Shown one piece after another: positions 1 to 7,667 of a stretch of 9,786 nucleotides of DNA. The stretch covers positions 1 through 9,786 of the forward strand of contig DFYO01000073.1 in the NCBI GenBank assembly GCA_002381865.1, read 5' to 3'. The notes beneath the pieces were generated by a model. The model saw only the letters and a program-made list of their open reading frames with translations, had not been told where the DNA came from and searched no databases. How positions within the stretch are numbered: position 1 is the stretch's first letter; the number at the start of each line of letters is the position of its first letter. Position numbers and translations under genes: made by a program. The DNA comes from Clostridiales bacterium UBA4080. Lineage in GTDB: Bacteria > Bacillota > Clostridia > Lachnospirales > Vallitaleaceae.

Positions 1-32
1 TTTTCACTGGTCTCGGACGGTTCTTTTGTGTT
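1..32. repeat. Left arm of a 32-bp perfect inverted repeat
   Basis: Positions 1-32 are the exact reverse complement of 9665-9696, 9.6 kb away, so the whole gene cluster sits between inverted copies of one sequence. The core (cggttcttttgtgt) is of a type I recall as dispersed palindromic repeats in many Firmicutes genomes, often near REP-associated or IS200-like tyrosine transposases; that link is recall, not something visible here, since no transposase lies in the window. The repeat may extend beyond the left window edge. Confidence 0.85.
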
Positions 33-59
33 GTACGAAAAGACACAAAAGAACCGTCC
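15..59. repeat. 17-bp perfect palindromic hairpin (REP-like)
   Basis: Positions 15-31 pair perfectly with 43-59, leaving a loop of about 11 nt. It lies 34 bp beyond the stop codon of the gtrA-like gene, so it will be near the 3' end of the operon transcript. On the minus strand the hairpin is not followed by a U-run, so it is not a convincing intrinsic terminator, though it could protect the mRNA 3' end. The same half-palindrome occurs singly at 9666-9682. Confidence 0.8.
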
Positions 60-95
60 CCTCGTGTTTTGTCCCCTCGTGTTTTACTCGTGTTT
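56..95. repeat. 15-bp tandem repeat, about 2.5 copies, overlapping the gtrA stop codon
   Basis: Two exact 15-bp units (gtcccctcgtgtttt) occupy 56-70 and 71-85. A third partial unit (ctcgtgttt) at 87-95 runs into the stop codon (94-96) of the gtrA-like gene. The first unit starts inside the right arm of the palindrome, so the array appears to have grown from the palindrome edge by slippage or repeated insertion. Confidence 0.8.
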
Positions 96-531
96 ATTGG
101 TTGAATACGAAGTACTGGGAAATTATATAATTTGCAATTACTACTAAGATGCTAATAGCTGCTTTTGAGAGCATTTTATTGTAGTGTAAAACCGTTGCCA
201 GAAGAAATACTCCTCCTATTTCCAGCAAAATAGTTAAGCCTCTTGATGCAACGAAGCTCACAGCCTCTCTAAGCAGATCTGCTTTTGAATTGGTCTTGCT
301 GCGATAGACGTATATTTTATTGGTAACATAGGCAAAGGCTATTGCCCCCATAATAGACATCAGATTTGCCACATTGGTTTCAATATTTAGAGGATATGCA
401 AAAATCCAAAAAAGAGAAAAGCTGACTGCTGTTGTTAACACACCTACAATCAGATACCTTATTATCCTTTGAACTTCCTGCTTTTTTTCTGAGTACAGCT
501 GCTTAAGCACTGTGATTTTTTTATTCAACAT
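94..531 (-). CDS. GtrA-family membrane protein, probable polyprenyl-phosphate-sugar flippase
   Basis: This 145-aa protein has the size and four-helix layout of the GtrA/GtcA family, with membrane segments at about residues 25-45, 53-75, 90-115 and 121-143. Family hallmarks seen are the basic N-terminus leading into RYLIVG, the NKIYVYRSK motif after helix 2, and NYIISQYFVF in helix 4. Members are proposed to flip undecaprenyl-phosphate-linked sugars to the outer face for glycosylation of O-antigen or teichoic acids. It is the last gene of a four-gene operon, two bases after the preceding glycosyltransferase; its AAGGAG ribosome binding site lies inside the end of that gene, 5 nt before the TAAAGATG start context, which suggests translational coupling. 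The family call is secure; the sugar is unknown. Its 3' end runs into the tandem repeats at the left edge. Confidence 0.9.
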   Translation of the reverse strand: MLNKKITVLKQLYSEKKQEVQRIIRYLIVGVLTTAVSFSLFWIFAYPLNIETNVANLMSIMGAIAFAYVTNKIYVYRSKTNSKADLLREAVSFVASRGLTILLEIGGVFLLATVLHYNKMLSKAAISILVVIANYIISQYFVFNQ

Positions 532-533
532 CT

Positions 534-1511
534 TTACTCCTTAAATGTGCTTTCGTTTTTTAAGCGCTTTACCGTTTCCGGAGTTTTTATCCCTGCAACA
601 ATATATCTTGGTCTTCTTTTTATTTCATCAAATATTCTTGAAAGATATACTCCAATAATTCCCAAGGAAATAAGTATCATCGAGCCGGTAAGAAGAATTA
701 ATAGAATAACAGTTGAAAATCCGCTTACTGCTGTTTTATTAAAATAATTGTACAAGGTCTGAATTCCCAGAACAACCGCAAGCAAAAAGAAAAACGCACC
801 TCCTGCAAGAGTTAGGTACAAGGGCTTGCTAGTATGAGAAATAATAGCATTAAAGGCAAGCTGAATTAATCGCCTTGTAGAAAACTTTGTAGTTCCGTCT
901 GCTCTATCCTCTACCGTAAAGGGCAGCTGCTCCTTGTGAAAGCCCACCCAATCAACAATTCCTCTAAATAATAGACTTCTTTCATTAAATTCTCTTACCA
1001 CCTCAACTACTCTGCTATCTATAAGCTTAAAATCTGATGAATTATCCAACTCCAAACCGGTTGTTGCTTTTAAAAGTCTGTAAAAGCTCTTTGCAATCAG
1101 CTTGTATTTTAAGCTTTCCTTTCCTCTGCTTTCCTTTACCCCTTCTACAATATCTGCCCCCGTTGTTTCCATAAGCTTTAGCATATCCTTAATATATCTG
1201 GGCGGATGCTGAAGGTCTGAATCCATAATTATATATTTTTTTGCGGATATATTATCCAGCCCAGCACAAATAGCCAGCTCCTTGCCAAAATTCCTAGAAA
1301 ACTTCAAAATAGTAACTTTATCATAGCTTTTTTGCAGCTGCTCCAAATATTGCCAGGTATTATCAGTAGAGCCATCATCTACAAGCATAAAAGCAGGATG
1401 AATATTATCATTTATTAGAACCTCATTTATTATCGAAAAATGCTTTGCAATATTCTCCCCTTCATTATATACAGGAATAATAATCGCCAATTCATATTGT
1501 AATGCCGTCAT
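534..1511 (-). CDS. GtrB/DPM1-like family 2 glycosyltransferase, polyprenyl-phosphate sugar synthase
   Basis: This 325-aa protein has an N-terminal GT-A domain (about 1-225) followed by two membrane helices (about 231-250 and 265-290). Visible motifs are IIPVYNEGEN (11-20), VDDGSTDNT (44-52) for nucleotide-sugar binding, DSDLQHPP (97-104) carrying the metal-binding acidic residues, SSDFKLID (158-165) and EDRADGTTKF (201-210). The family transfers a sugar from a nucleotide donor to undecaprenyl phosphate on the cytoplasmic face. It departs from the commonest motif (DGDLQDPP) at two residues and differs clearly from the other GT2 in this operon, so it probably makes a different lipid-linked sugar. 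Start: ATG 6 nt after an AGGGGG ribosome binding site. It is two bases from the gtrA-like gene, its likely functional partner. There is a 107-bp gap after yfhO with only weak promoter-like sequence. Confidence 0.92.
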   Translation of the reverse strand: MTALQYELAIIIPVYNEGENIAKHFSIINEVLINDNIHPAFMLVDDGSTDNTWQYLEQLQKSYDKVTILKFSRNFGKELAICAGLDNISAKKYIIMDSDLQHPPRYIKDMLKLMETTGADIVEGVKESRGKESLKYKLIAKSFYRLLKATTGLELDNSSDFKLIDSRVVEVVREFNERSLLFRGIVDWVGFHKEQLPFTVEDRADGTTKFSTRRLIQLAFNAIISHTSKPLYLTLAGGAFFFLLAVVLGIQTLYNYFNKTAVSGFSTVILLILLTGSMILISLGIIGVYLSRIFDEIKRRPRYIVAGIKTPETVKRLKNESTFKE

Positions 1512-1618
1512 CGTAAGCCCCCTTTTATAGATAATATTGGTTTTCCCTTAAAGCTTGGCAGTAATACTGTATATCAAGAAATTCCTCGTTCTTAGTTATG
1601 CTTCTGTTTTTCTATTTT

Positions 1619-4225
1619 CTATTTGCTTGCCTCTACTTTAACCTGCTTAACTATATTCTCTTTACTTGTATGAAATTTTCTTTGCTTAAGCTGTAAATAT
1701 CCTAGTATTAAAACCGCCAGCACTGATATAGAAAAGCCTGTAGTAAAGCCCTCAGGTGTATATGAAAGCTTAATCGTGTGGGTACCCTTCTCAAGAGGTA
1801 TGGTTATCATTGCATCCTTAAGCGGAAGGATTTCTGTTTTTTTGCCGTCCACCACAGCCTTCCAGCCCTTTTCATAGGGTATAGCCATATAAAGGGTTCC
1901 CTCTTGAAGCGCTGTAACCTCTCCCTCTAGCTTTCTATCAGAGTAATAGGTCACATTAAAGGGCTCATCAGCAAGTCTTTGATATGCCTTTTTATAGGCT
2001 TCTTCATCAAATTCCACCAGCTGCAAATCGTAAAAGCCATCCTCGTCAGCAAAAACCTCAAAGCTTATGCTTACCTTAGTTCCTGCTTCAAGAGTTCCAA
2101 GATCAATTACCTGCCCTCTTCTAATATCATATTTATTGTTTTTGTCCGCAACCGTAATATTTACATCATAGGTTCTATTTGCGAACATATAAAAATAAAT
2201 TTGCTTGGTTTCAGGAACTATATACTCATAATCAGCACTCCCTGTAGTTGCACTATTAATATTTTCATAATAATAACGAATTTTGTCTGTACTGCTGCGT
2301 CTGATATTATTTAAGCTTTCTGTTGAAAATGGAATATCCTTAAAAGCATTTTCCTCTAAAGCGGCGGCTTTTTTCAGAAAGTCCTCCTGTGCCTCAAACG
2401 GTCTTCTATGGTCTATATTCCAAAGGCTGATTGTACTATCTGTCATATATCCCAATGGAAGATAATACTTATTTTTGTAAATAGTCATCGTTCCGATTTT
2501 ATCTATTTTTTCAAAAGCGGCGCTTGGCAAGGTAAGCTCGCTTTTCTTATCAACAAAATACTTTAAGTCAAACAGACCGTTAACAATCGGTGTTGATGCA
2601 GAGTATACATATCTGTTAGCTTCAGGTGCCGCCGCCAATCCTACCCTTTGCCCAAAGGTAGAAATTTTGGAATTTGCGGTAGATGCAAATTGCGAATATC
2701 CTCTATAGCCATATAATACAGGGTCATTAACACTATACCATTTTGTCATTTCTATTCTATAGAAGCTTTTATCCTCCTGATAAAGCTTTGAAATTGCCTG
2801 TTGAACCTCAACATTCTGAGTTGGATAGCCTTCCCTGCCTGAAGAGCCTACTGTATTAGTTGAGGTAAGTGCCGTAATTATTAATTCAGCAATAACCAAT
2901 ACATAAATTGAATTTTCGAAAATATTTAATTTTAATTTATTTTTCTTATTCAATACAAGCACTGCTCCATAGGCTGCAACAAATACTATATTCAAATAAA
3001 GTACTAAGTTATTTAGCTCGTTACCATAAATTTTTTCGCATAGCAGCAGATATATAAGTGCTCCTGCTATAAGCTTAACTATTGTTTTTAGCTCTGTATT
3101 CTTTAGATTAATATATGCTTCATAGGCAATTGAAATCACCATAAAGGAAAAGACAAATGCATAACGGAAGGGCACTTCATTTGGAAATTTAAAGCCATGA
3201 AATATATAATCCAGATAATTGAAATTAAAGCTTAATAGTATAACTAGAAGAAATGCAAGCTTTCCCAGCTTTTGCTTGATATTAATACCATTATTAAAAA
3301 AATAAAGGATTAATAGCAAAAGAGCAAAAAGTCCGCTATATACATTAGGAAGTCCACTTTTAACACTCGGCGGCATACCTAGCAGCATATTATTGATAAT
3401 ATCCAAAAACGCAGAATATACCTCAAAATCCTTAAAGGATAATGAGGCTGATTTATAGGTCAAGCTAAGTGCAGCTGCTACCGGAAGAATTATTACTGCA
3501 GCAAGTGCTATTGCCAGCAGGGAGTAGACTGCCATTTGCAGCACTTTTCTTCCAAAAAGCTTGAAGTCTCCCTCGTGATGTCTGGAAAAATATTGTAAAA
3601 GGAAATATAAGCCTGCAAATTCACATACAAAATAGCCTATATAAAAATTAGATATTATTGCCACACCAAGGGTTATGCAATAAAGTAAAAAGCCCTTATC
3701 CTCAAGAATTCGGTTAATTCCCAAAATAACCAGAGGAAATAGTGCCATTGAATCCAACCACATAATATTCCAATAATAACCCATTGCAAAACCGCAAAAG
3801 GAATACATTAATCCGAAAATAACTATTGTAAAATCATCTTTTTTAAAGGTTTCCTTTAAATAGAGCGCAAAAAACGAGCCCGCCAAGGAAATCTTGGTTA
3901 TAGTTATAAGCATCATAAATTCTCTTAAATATTCCTTGGGAAAAATTACAGAAATAAGATTGAGCGGACTCATTGCATAATATGCAATTATTGCCAGAAA
4001 ATTAGAGCCAAGCCCTGTATTCCAGGAGTACAAAATCGACTCTCCATGTGTCAGCTTGTTATGAAGCTCCTGTAAAAACGGATAATATTGATGCCAGCTG
4101 TCAATAACCATAATCTGATTATCCCCAAAAGGAAATAAACCCTCATGCGCAAAAGCCATAAGCATTACCGCAAAAGAAATACAAAACGGCATAAATAAAT
4201 TAATGTTCTTTTTTATTATGTTCAT
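1619..4225 (-). CDS. yfhO: YfhO-family polytopic membrane protein, putative GT-C glycosyltransferase
   Basis: This 868-aa protein matches the YfhO family in length and layout. About a dozen hydrophobic segments fill residues 10-455, an extracytoplasmic soluble domain runs from about 470 to 835, and a final membrane helix (about 837-855) is followed by a short basic tail. Family-like features are the first loop with D35 and D42-SWHQYYPF, the SWNTGLGSNF and YYAMSPLNL motifs, WNIMWLDSMALFPL, and the YTPEGFTTGF motif before the last helix. In Bacillus and Listeria, YfhO works with a CsbB-type glycosyltransferase and GtcA to glycosylate lipoteichoic acid, apparently as the extracellular GT-C transferase. 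D35 or D42 could be the catalytic acid of the GT-C first loop (inference). Start: ATG about 7 nt after GGAGG. It is 57 bp downstream of the CsbB-like gene, in the same direction, which supports a three-component system. The acceptor polymer is not shown by the sequence. Confidence 0.92.
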   Translation of the reverse strand: MNIIKKNINLFMPFCISFAVMLMAFAHEGLFPFGDNQIMVIDSWHQYYPFLQELHNKLTHGESILYSWNTGLGSNFLAIIAYYAMSPLNLISVIFPKEYLREFMMLITITKISLAGSFFALYLKETFKKDDFTIVIFGLMYSFCGFAMGYYWNIMWLDSMALFPLVILGINRILEDKGFLLYCITLGVAIISNFYIGYFVCEFAGLYFLLQYFSRHHEGDFKLFGRKVLQMAVYSLLAIALAAVIILPVAAALSLTYKSASLSFKDFEVYSAFLDIINNMLLGMPPSVKSGLPNVYSGLFALLLLILYFFNNGINIKQKLGKLAFLLVILLSFNFNYLDYIFHGFKFPNEVPFRYAFVFSFMVISIAYEAYINLKNTELKTIVKLIAGALIYLLLCEKIYGNELNNLVLYLNIVFVAAYGAVLVLNKKNKLKLNIFENSIYVLVIAELIITALTSTNTVGSSGREGYPTQNVEVQQAISKLYQEDKSFYRIEMTKWYSVNDPVLYGYRGYSQFASTANSKISTFGQRVGLAAAPEANRYVYSASTPIVNGLFDLKYFVDKKSELTLPSAAFEKIDKIGTMTIYKNKYYLPLGYMTDSTISLWNIDHRRPFEAQEDFLKKAAALEENAFKDIPFSTESLNNIRRSSTDKIRYYYENINSATTGSADYEYIVPETKQIYFYMFANRTYDVNITVADKNNKYDIRRGQVIDLGTLEAGTKVSISFEVFADEDGFYDLQLVEFDEEAYKKAYQRLADEPFNVTYYSDRKLEGEVTALQEGTLYMAIPYEKGWKAVVDGKKTEILPLKDAMITIPLEKGTHTIKLSYTPEGFTTGFSISVLAVLILGYLQLKQRKFHTSKENIVKQVKVEASK

Positions 4226-4282
4226 CTAAAAGCCTCCCAATTAATATTCATCCTATAACTATAAACATTTTTACTTTCGCGC

Positions 4283-5254
4283 CTATCTTTGCTGTCGTTC
4301 AACAACCACTTCCCTATCAACATTTTCAAGATTTTTAACCAAATATAGCGGTCTGTTTTTTGTTTCATCATAAATTCGTCCAATATACTCACCAATAATT
4401 CCCAGCATCATAAGAACAATTCCGTTAAAGAACAGGCTTACTGCAAGTGTTGATGCCCAGCCTTGAATAGTTGAAGCAGGATGTGCAATTTTTTGGTAAA
4501 CTACCTCTATCAAATAAATAAAGCTCGATACCGAAAGAAGCATACCCGCATAGGATGCAAGCTTTAAAGGTTTGTCAGAAAACGAAGTAATAGCATCAAA
4601 GGCAAACTTAATCATTTTCTTTAACGGATACTTTGTTACTCCTGCATAACGGTCTTCTCGTACAAACTCAACTCCTGTCTGGCTAAAGCCCATCCAGCTA
4701 ATAATCCCTCTTATATACCTGTTTTTCTCATTTATTTTCTTAAGACTGTCACAAACCTTTCGGTCAATCAGCCTAAAATCTCCTGTATCAACCGGAATAT
4801 CTACATCTGTCAGCTTATTTAGCAATCTATAAAAAATTGCAGCCGTAGCCTTTTTAAAAAAGCTGTCACCCTTTCTTTCAATTCTTTTTCCATACACTAC
4901 ATCATAGCCCTCTCTCCATTTTGCAAGCATTTCTAGAATTACCTCTGGTGGATCCTGCAAATCTCCGTCAATTACAACCACTGCCTCCCCCATAGAATAG
5001 TCCATGCCCGCAGTAATAGCAATCTGATGCCCAAAATTTCTGGAAAAATCAACAAGCTTAACGCATTTATCCCTCTTGCATATATCAGATAGCATTAGTG
5101 CAGTTTTATCCCTGCTTCCATCATTTACAAAAATAAGCTCGTAGCTTACCATAGATTGCTCCATAACCGCCTTAAGTCGTTTATAGGTTTCCTCCACTAC
5201 TGCTTCTTCGTTATACATCGGTACAACAACTGAACATACTACAGATTTTCCCAT
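4283..5254 (-). CDS. CsbB-like family 2 glycosyltransferase, polyprenyl-phosphate sugar synthase
   Basis: This 323-aa protein is a textbook member of the bactoprenol glucosyltransferase/CsbB group. Motifs: VVVPMYNEE (9-17), VNDGSRDKT (43-51), SRNFGHQ (71-77), DGDLQDPP (96-103), DTGDFRLID (156-164), and RYAGVTKYPL (202-211), followed by two membrane helices (about 232-253 and 268-290) and the cytosolic YDETKNRPLYLV tail. The enzyme would load a sugar (glucose or GlcNAc in studied relatives) onto undecaprenyl phosphate at the inner membrane face. It is the first gene of the operon, directly upstream of yfhO, matching the known CsbB-YfhO pairing. The ATG start is preceded by AAAGGAG with a 10-nt spacer, slightly long but with no better in-frame start nearby. 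A minus-strand promoter lies about 100 bp upstream. Substrate identity is not determinable. Confidence 0.94.
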   Translation of the reverse strand: MGKSVVCSVVVPMYNEEAVVEETYKRLKAVMEQSMVSYELIFVNDGSRDKTALMLSDICKRDKCVKLVDFSRNFGHQIAITAGMDYSMGEAVVVIDGDLQDPPEVILEMLAKWREGYDVVYGKRIERKGDSFFKKATAAIFYRLLNKLTDVDIPVDTGDFRLIDRKVCDSLKKINEKNRYIRGIISWMGFSQTGVEFVREDRYAGVTKYPLKKMIKFAFDAITSFSDKPLKLASYAGMLLSVSSFIYLIEVVYQKIAHPASTIQGWASTLAVSLFFNGIVLMMLGIIGEYIGRIYDETKNRPLYLVKNLENVDREVVVERQQR

Positions 5255-5350
5255 ATAGGTTGTGCTCCTTTATTTATGTCAATTTTCCTTTTTTTCACTA
5301 TTTGTCAGCTGGACAAGTTTGTGTCCTTAATGTCACGCCATATATTTTTT

Positions 5351-5378
5351 ATTATATCCCTATTTAAAGATTTTACAA
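5351..5378 (-). promoter_or_regulatory. Sigma-A-type promoter of the glycosylation operon
   Basis: Read on the minus strand, TTGTAA (5378-5373) is followed after 16 nt by a perfect TATAAT (5356-5351). Transcription would start near 5344 and give a leader of about 90 nt before the CsbB-like gene. The leader can form a small hairpin (TTGTC/GACAA around a CAGCT loop, about 5305-5320). The promoter lies just downstream of the broken ORF at 5389-5586. Confidence 0.6.
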
Positions 5379-5388
5379 GGTGTTTTTA

Positions 5389-5586
5389 CTAACCTACTTC
5401 ATTCTCGATTGCTTCTATTGCCCATGGCGGAATATTAATAATCCAATCTTCTTTTTTATAATCAAGCATCGCTGTTCTAATTGAAATAGCAGGGCTAAAT
5501 TTATCATACTAGCTTTTAAGGCTTTTGGCTTTAAGATTTGCTTCAGCTTTGAATATTCGGAAATATTTCCCCTCAAATATAATCAT
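5389..5586 (-). pseudogene. Small ORF broken by an in-frame amber codon, function unknown
   Basis: Reading the minus strand from ATG at 5586-5584 gives 25 residues (MIIFEGKYFRIFKAEANLKA...), then TAG at 5511-5509, then 39 more residues in the same frame (including SIRTAMLDYKKEDW and NIPPWAIEAIENEVG) to a TAG at 5391-5389. Both sides have protein-like composition with aromatic, charged and proline residues, unlike the surrounding AT-rich spacer. This suggests a 65-residue small protein gene inactivated by one stop. No obvious ribosome binding site precedes the ATG, so it could also be the 3' remnant of a longer gene. I do not recognise the family. Confidence 0.45.
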
Positions 5587-5605
5587 ATTTCAACTTTATA
5601 TAAAT

Positions 5606-5689
5606 TACAAGAATAGCGTTCGGTGAACGCGTTTCTTGTAGAATAGAAAAGTTTGGTCTCTTGCAAGCAAGACGAACTTTCCTATTCTA
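5606..5689. repeat. Two-hairpin dispersed repeat, copy A
   Basis: Two adjacent inverted repeats form this element. Hairpin 1 pairs 5606-5613 with 5633-5640 and 5616-5621 with 5625-5630 around a GGT loop, with a 2x2 mismatch between. Hairpin 2 pairs 5639-5646 with 5682-5689, plus inner pairs (5648-5651 with 5677-5680), and encloses ggtctcttgcaagcaagacg. A closely similar copy in the same orientation lies at 7585-7667, so the two copies bracket the plus-strand membrane protein gene. Neither copy encodes a protein. It resembles a short non-autonomous palindromic element (REP, BOX or MITE type); the exact family is unknown to me. Confidence 0.75.
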
Positions 5690-5835
5690 CAACGAAAAAC
5701 TGTAGTCGAGATACACTTTTACAAAGGAATAAATGTAGTCGGCAAGCTCTGTCTAAAAAATCTTCAGCTGACAAAAGCTTGTCAATGCACCTGATAATGC
5801 TATTTCAAATAACGATAAGTATCAATCACTCCCCA

Positions 5836-5864
5836 TGTCCTATCGTAGCTTTTTATGCTATAAT
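5836..5864 (+). promoter_or_regulatory. Extended -10 promoter for the plus-strand membrane protein gene
   Basis: TGCTATAAT (5856-5864) is a perfect extended -10 element; the -35 position 17 nt upstream (tgtcct, 5836-5841) is poor, as is common with extended -10 promoters. The start site would be near 5871, giving a leader of about 54 nt. Between copy A of the hairpin repeat and this promoter (5691-5835) I see no gene, only a short duplicated tgtagtcg at about 5701 and 5733. Confidence 0.55.
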
Positions 5865-5924
5865 ATTCTTATTACTATACTTAATTCTTAATACTATTTT
5901 GCGTTTTTGAATGGGGGGTTTTAG

Positions 5925-7532
5925 ATGCTCTCACTGAAAAATTTTTCAATTAAGGTTTTGTTTGCAAGCAACTTTTTTATATCTTGCTTTCTATTTGTAT
6001 TGTTTATATTTTTAAGTATAAGCAGCTTGGTTTTTACAAGTATAATTGACCCTGATTTTTTTGTGGGGGAGCATATTTTATATATTAAGGACAATATTTT
6101 TCTCAATATTGTTTTTTTAATCCTGTTAATTTTATTTTTAAAGGGTGGCTACGTTTTATTAAAAAAACTTCCTTTAAATTACTCAATTGCGGTGCTTATA
6201 GCTTATACTGCGATACTTGGAGTTATATGGGTAGCATCCGTAAAATCAGTGCCTGCAGCAGATTCAGGTTCAATATTTAGAGCTGCGGCTGCTTTTTCAA
6301 GGGGAGATTATTCAAGCCTTGCAGCTTCCTCCTCTTATTATAATTACTATCCCTTCCAGCTGGGATATACCTTGTTTTGTCAATTTATTATGAGTATTAC
6401 AGGCTCTGATAGTCCTGTTTTATTTGGAATAATTAATGTCTTCTTTCTATGCTTATCCTATTTTGCTCTTATCAATTTAACCTCTTTGATTTTTGAGGAT
6501 ATAAAAATAACTTATTACCTTATACTTCTTCTGGCTCTTTGCTTTCAGCCGATTTTCTTTTGCAGCTTTGTGTATGGCAATATCGCTGGTTTTTCGCTTT
6601 CTATATGCGCTCTTTGGTTTACTGCTTTATATCTAAAAAATAAAAACACTAATAATCTGATGACTATTGTCGTTTTTTCTTCCCTTGCATCAGTCGCAAA
6701 GCCCAATAGCTATATTGTTCTTACTGCAATAGCTATAATTCTCATCCTTGATTTTATTAACAAGTTTGATTACAAAAAGCTGATTGCAATATTTGCGATA
6801 TTTTTCTTCTCCATAGCCTTAAATCAGTTAATAATTGCGGGTTATCAAAGCAAGGCAGGCACAGATATTCCTGACGGGATGCCTCAAATAGCCTGGATAT
6901 CTATGAGCTTTCAGGATTCCTCAAGAGCCTCCGGGTGGTATAATAGCAAATATATGGAAAAACTAAAAAGCGCCTATTCAAAAAATAATAATAATCCTGA
7001 TGCAGTTAAAATGCTCGCTTCGGAAGATTTAAAAGCTCGAGCAGCTTATTTTTCAGAAAATCCAGAGCAAGCTGTAAAGTTCATCACAAGAAAAATTGTC
7101 AGCCAATGGAATGAGCCTTCCTATCAAAGCCTTTGGGTTAGTCAGGTTAAAAAGCATTCCTCCCCAGTTCCTGCATATATTGAAAATATTTATACCGGCA
7201 CGTTTGGTTTAATACTAAATAGCTTCTTTAATATTTTTCAACTGCTTGTATTTATATGCTTTTCCATCTCCATGCTACTTAATTTGAAAAACCTCATGAA
7301 AAATGGTCTTAATAATATTTCAAGCCAATCTCTAATTGTTCTACTTGTTCCTCTTTGCATATTGGGCGGCTTTTTATTTCATCTAATAAGTGAGGCGAAA
7401 GCACAGTATATTATGATTTACTTTGTTATGCTCCTGCCTTATGCAGCACAGGGTCTAATATATATTATCGAGGCGGATTATTCCCATCTATTGGAAATGA
7501 TTTTAATTAATAATTCTCAAGCAAAGGAATAG
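5925..7532 (+). CDS. Polytopic membrane protein, probable GT-C-fold glycosyltransferase (GT39/ArnT-like)
   Basis: This 535-aa protein has about ten or more hydrophobic segments. After the first helices a loop contains PAADSGSIFRAAAAFSRGDY (110-129) and YNYYPFQLGYTLF (139-151); this pattern of an acidic residue (D113) in a luminal loop followed by a PFQLGY motif is typical of family 39-like GT-C glycosyltransferases, where the acidic residue helps bind the polyprenyl-phosphate sugar. Further on are VAKPNSYIVL, a long extracytoplasmic loop with SGWYNSKYM, and a C-terminal EAKAQYIMIYFVMLLPYAAQGL helix. It probably transfers a sugar from a lipid carrier to an exported acceptor. It is divergent from the glycosylation operon next door, which makes just such donors. 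Start: ATG 6 nt after GGGGGG. The fold assignment is moderately sure; substrate and acceptor are unknown. Confidence 0.75.
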   Translation: MLSLKNFSIKVLFASNFFISCFLFVLFIFLSISSLVFTSIIDPDFFVGEHILYIKDNIFLNIVFLILLILFLKGGYVLLKKLPLNYSIAVLIAYTAILGVIWVASVKSVPAADSGSIFRAAAAFSRGDYSSLAASSSYYNYYPFQLGYTLFCQFIMSITGSDSPVLFGIINVFFLCLSYFALINLTSLIFEDIKITYYLILLLALCFQPIFFCSFVYGNIAGFSLSICALWFTALYLKNKNTNNLMTIVVFSSLASVAKPNSYIVLTAIAIILILDFINKFDYKKLIAIFAIFFFSIALNQLIIAGYQSKAGTDIPDGMPQIAWISMSFQDSSRASGWYNSKYMEKLKSAYSKNNNNPDAVKMLASEDLKARAAYFSENPEQAVKFITRKIVSQWNEPSYQSLWVSQVKKHSSPVPAYIENIYTGTFGLILNSFFNIFQLLVFICFSISMLLNLKNLMKNGLNNISSQSLIVLLVPLCILGGFLFHLISEAKAQYIMIYFVMLLPYAAQGLIYIIEADYSHLLEMILINNSQAKE

Positions 7533-7584
7533 GGCTTCACAAGCTCAGAGCTAATAATTAGCCTTAACGGTCTTAATTTTAAGC

Positions 7585-7667
7585 GCAAGAAACGCGTTCG
7601 GTGAACGCGTTTCTCGTAGAATAGGAAAGTTTGGTCTCTTGCAAGCAAGACGAAGTTTCCTATTCTA
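7585..7667. repeat. Two-hairpin dispersed repeat, copy B
   Basis: This copy is closer to a perfect structure than copy A. Hairpin 1 pairs 7588-7599 with 7603-7614 (12 bp, GGT loop). Hairpin 2 pairs 7617-7628 with 7656-7667 (12 bp, perfect) and carries the same enclosed sequence (ggtctcttgcaagcaagacg) as copy A. It lies 52 bp beyond the plus-strand gene stop codon and ends at the A-run that forms the U-tract of the opposite-strand terminator, so it will be in the 3' UTR of the plus-strand gene. Confidence 0.75.

Noticed and set aside
547..747. Plus-strand short open frames inside the minus-strand operon (also 1979-2314 and 2283-2465)
   Set aside because: They are antisense to well-supported glycosyltransferase and YfhO genes and show no independent signals.
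5653..5910. Plus-strand 85-aa open frame
   Set aside because: It starts within the second hairpin of repeat copy A, has no convincing ribosome site, and runs through the extended -10 promoter of the next gene.
5921..6106. Minus-strand 61-aa open frame
   Set aside because: It lies wholly antisense to the start of the GT-C-like gene, which has a strong ribosome site and membrane-protein composition.
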